Assembly: GCA_027577595.1 (NCBI GenBank)
Contig: JANBRJ010000015.1
Location: forward strand, 124,001-188,000
Direction of reading: 5' to 3'
Origin: Coemansia sp. RSA 487
Lineage: Eukaryota; Kickxellomycota; Kickxellomycetes; Kickxellales; Kickxellaceae
DNA length: 64,000 nucleotides
This document shows, one piece after another, positions 62,901 to 64,000 of the stretch. Numbering within the stretch: the first letter of the stretch is position 1; the number at the start of each line of letters is the position of its first letter. The notes beneath the pieces were generated by a model. The model was not told where the DNA came from and did not search any database. It saw nothing but the letters and a program-made list of their open reading frames with translations. Both the position numbers and the translations under genes were made by a program.

Positions 62901-64000
62901 TGCTGGCATTGGGTTTGATGGTCTTGCGCTATGCTGAATGTATAGGTAGAACATCAGAAATGATGATACATGCTGGGAAGCTACATAAAATATTCTGTAA
63001 AAATAATAAGAAACCTTGGCAATTGGCGCATACCACGGAATCTTTTCCCTATGATCAAATCTTTCCCAATATTTTTGGATCTTTGGGTCGACATACATCT
63101 TTTCCCAGCCAAACATCTTAATCGACTTTATGTTGTGGTAAATCTCATCAACCCTGCCATCATATTTATAGTAGTAAGAGGTCCATAAACGCTCGAAACC
63201 AAACATTTTCGGAATAATAATATTCAATAAGCAGTCTACCAAAGCGACACCCAAGGGAATCAATGCCAGCCATCCAACGTGGATATATAGAGGCACAAAT
63301 GCCGAAAATACACCAGCACCTGAAGAAATAATAAACTGTGTATTTTTTAAGTCAACTATCATATCTCCTATATTATTATGAGCTCTGTTTATAAGGCTGT
63401 CCTTTTGGAGGCCCTTGTTTAGGAGTGGCAAGCGAAATAAGTGAAGCTTCAATGCGCTGATCACACGATTGACTTCTTCATCCATAAATAATTCAACCCT
63501 ATATAGCTGCCTTGAGCCAGCTAGTAAAACAAATTCGAGAATCACATATATGTAGCCTGAATACCAGCTATGTTCTGCTGGCAAATCAATAAAATGCATG
63601 ATACGGCTTTGTGCAACTGAGCTAGTAACGGATAGCATGCTTGCGATTGCCGAAAGTATATATAATGGAAGCATTGGGCGCCATATCATCCTGGCAATTG
63701 CACGTAGAAGAAATAGGGGCTCATTCACATCATATTCGAATTTGTCTGCAACATTAGACAAGCGCATTCTTTCTGGAAGTTTCTTCATATCGTCAAGAAC
63801 AATATCACGAACCTTTTGGATGTTTGCCAGACGGAGCTCATCTGTGTAAAGCAGTATACTTTTTATATCTGCGAGAAAAGACAAGTTCTTCTTGTCATAA
63901 CTAGTAAGTAAAAGGTATGCATGGATTGCAGTGGAGACGATGCTGTGGCCAACTCCAAAGTCGTTTCCGTTCATTGCATTGTATATGCCAAATATGTTGG
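59964..64000 (-). CDS. ABCC/MRP-type ABC transporter (5' end beyond right edge)
   Basis: Full-length exporter of the ABCC type, expected in vacuolar or plasma membrane; substrate unknown. The frame is open to the right edge upstream of an internal ATG (63974), so the N-terminus is missing; numbers are from that ATG. Membrane domain 1, then NBD1 with Walker A GKTGSGKSS (about 466), signature ISGGQ (about 552) and Walker B YILDDPLSAVD. The usual switch His is replaced in IMSVNMQSL (Asn). An acidic linker and membrane domain 2 follow. NBD2 has GRTGAGKTS (about 1078), signature SDGQQ, Walker B VVLDEAT with catalytic Glu, and AHRLE with the switch His. An acidic insertion (DDDDNHTDED) precedes the NBD2 signature. 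One active and one degenerate ATP site is normal for ABCC proteins. Codon use is more AT-rich than in neighbours. Confidence 0.9.
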   Translation of the reverse strand, partial: NIFGIYNAMNGNDFGVGHSIVSTAIHAYLLLTSYDKKNLSFLADIKSILLYTDELRLANIQKVRDIVLDDMKKLPERMRLSNVADKFEYDVNEPLFLLRAIARMIWRPMLPLYILSAIASMLSVTSSVAQSRIMHFIDLPAEHSWYSGYIYVILEFVLLAGSRQLYRVELFMDEEVNRVISALKLHLFRLPLLNKGLQKDSLINRAHNNIGDMIVDLKNTQFIISSGAGVFSAFVPLYIHVGWLALIPLGVALVDCLLNIIIPKMFGFERLWTSYYYKYDGRVDEIYHNIKSIKMFGWEKMYVDPKIQKYWERFDHREKIPWYAPIAKVSYYFYRIFYVASQHVSSFLMFYLYIQHSARPSNPMPAADTFWMDGLIKNMQSNVEIFLNRLRSLSGFIENNHRVEKALRGNYINTLPHYPIDTSRAQNDEHETSINYSKSSMQTDNGEFSWYRNYPILTGVSLSVEQGELAAVVGKTGSGKSSLLLSICGEIEMTGGTGAVVGSMALVEQTPWIISGTLRENILFGREYDEDYYNKVIYVCALTEDISNWANKDMTLIGERGINISGGQKARLALARAIYSRADIYILDDPLSAVDAHVKRHILDRVIMDSGLLAGKIRIMSVNMQSLLPYFDKVLSLDDSGKVTVAQNTPQKYQPLADNLDDSLDNDNTCSEFDNENNASQELDSKDGTDNEIKDSEAIPEIARKNWTDWDHAKYVLKMCGGPSLAIILFSALLGPILQFIFEGYKMDALRDQQSTNNLSSNAIQRYLFIEIIKVGCIFIIHEIDDYISEIVSGKYLNSQIKSRFINGLIHAPLALFDSTTRQEISSAYNNGTKAMSEDIPIFSSQKITEITNAILSIYRVGTNAPQLLIFVPMFAWASAVRDSIGAPVASSFEKIETQVLIDQEKVDNTIADGKRLIRIFDVEKHFTAKYMNEKDKNLRVALPQRLFDGYLAIIYSLSYRIVLSLCRIFIIIHNHIFQHRLSSVEFDIYADLVDMLAVSVSDIIGFKASALNFKNKVEVFRQFTNMDGEETFVENSTKPEEHWPSAGRIEFRNFSMKYREDLEHVLDNVNLSINAGEKIGIVGRTGAGKTSMTRALFRLIDSSTCKGSIVIDGQDIFSLNIGDLRPKLGIIPQEPTMFKGTFRQNLDPLVKHSVEDMWSAIIKCGIVENVQPTCARGSDDDDNHTDEDTLEEIRNWNEEWKGADWPMRLFLYLFIEKPRLDRAATQNVRPHGLNRYAGKSFSDGQQQLFGLCRLLMRNHKIVVLDEATANVDLETDQHMQRLIRSEFKGCTVLTIAHRLETIMNSDRIIVMDDGRVAEIGPPAELLEKNGHFAELVKANDFGQ

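Overview
The window is nuclear DNA of a fungus that uses the standard code. The genes are intron-poor and closely packed. The few introns have canonical donors and, in two cases, a perfect TACTAAC branch point. Gene content is fungal: a PHO80-type cyclin, recyclin-1, Atg6, paired Sec14 proteins and a fungus-restricted DUF8032 protein. A methionine synthase reductase, which Dikarya generally lack, points to an early-diverging lineage. A Kickxellales/Coemansia-like or other zoopagomycotan fungus is my best guess from gene content and style. It is an inference, not a placement.

Layout. 1-6.4 kb (-): a very large Nup159/Nup214-type FG nucleoporin, cut by the left edge, with two RanBP2-type zinc fingers and a GC-AG intron. 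7.0-8.3 kb (-): PHO80-like cyclin, one intron. 8.9-11.1 kb (+): methionine synthase reductase. 11.1-13.0 kb: AT-rich gap holding a decayed reading frame. 13.0-20.4 kb (+): tandem-DUF8032 protein, LDAH-like lipid-droplet hydrolase, and a membrane-anchored three-thioredoxin-domain PDI. 20.5-23.8 kb: AT-rich island with three tandem paralogous small genes of an unrecognised family and a second decayed gene. 24.0-27.4 kb (-): prefoldin 2, DRG1/Rbg1 GTPase, Sec14-like protein. 28.3-31.9 kb: Atg6/Beclin followed by a second Sec14-like paralogue. 32.3-37.4 kb: three fungal proteins of unknown function. 37.9-39.6 kb (+): a small beta-grasp-like protein and the complex I assembly factor NDUFAF5. 39.6-43.7 kb: gene-poor. 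43.7-46.4 kb (+): a paralogue of the 32.3 kb gene whose two exons are separated by a 1.7 kb intron. 47.1-51.1 kb (+): recyclin-1 in three exons. 51.2-53.0 kb (-): threonine deaminase. 54.4 and 58.0 kb (+): two DUF606/YdcZ-type small membrane proteins. 58.9-59.9 kb (+): ESS2/Bis1. 60-64 kb (-): an ABCC-type ABC transporter running off the right edge.

There is no operon-like organisation. Several local duplications are visible: the three small genes, the Sec14 pair around ATG6, the DUF606 pair with similar promoters, and the dispersed NPLG-motif pair. The parts most likely to be undescribed are the small-gene family, the zinc-finger nucleoporin architecture, and the long-intron NPLG-motif gene.
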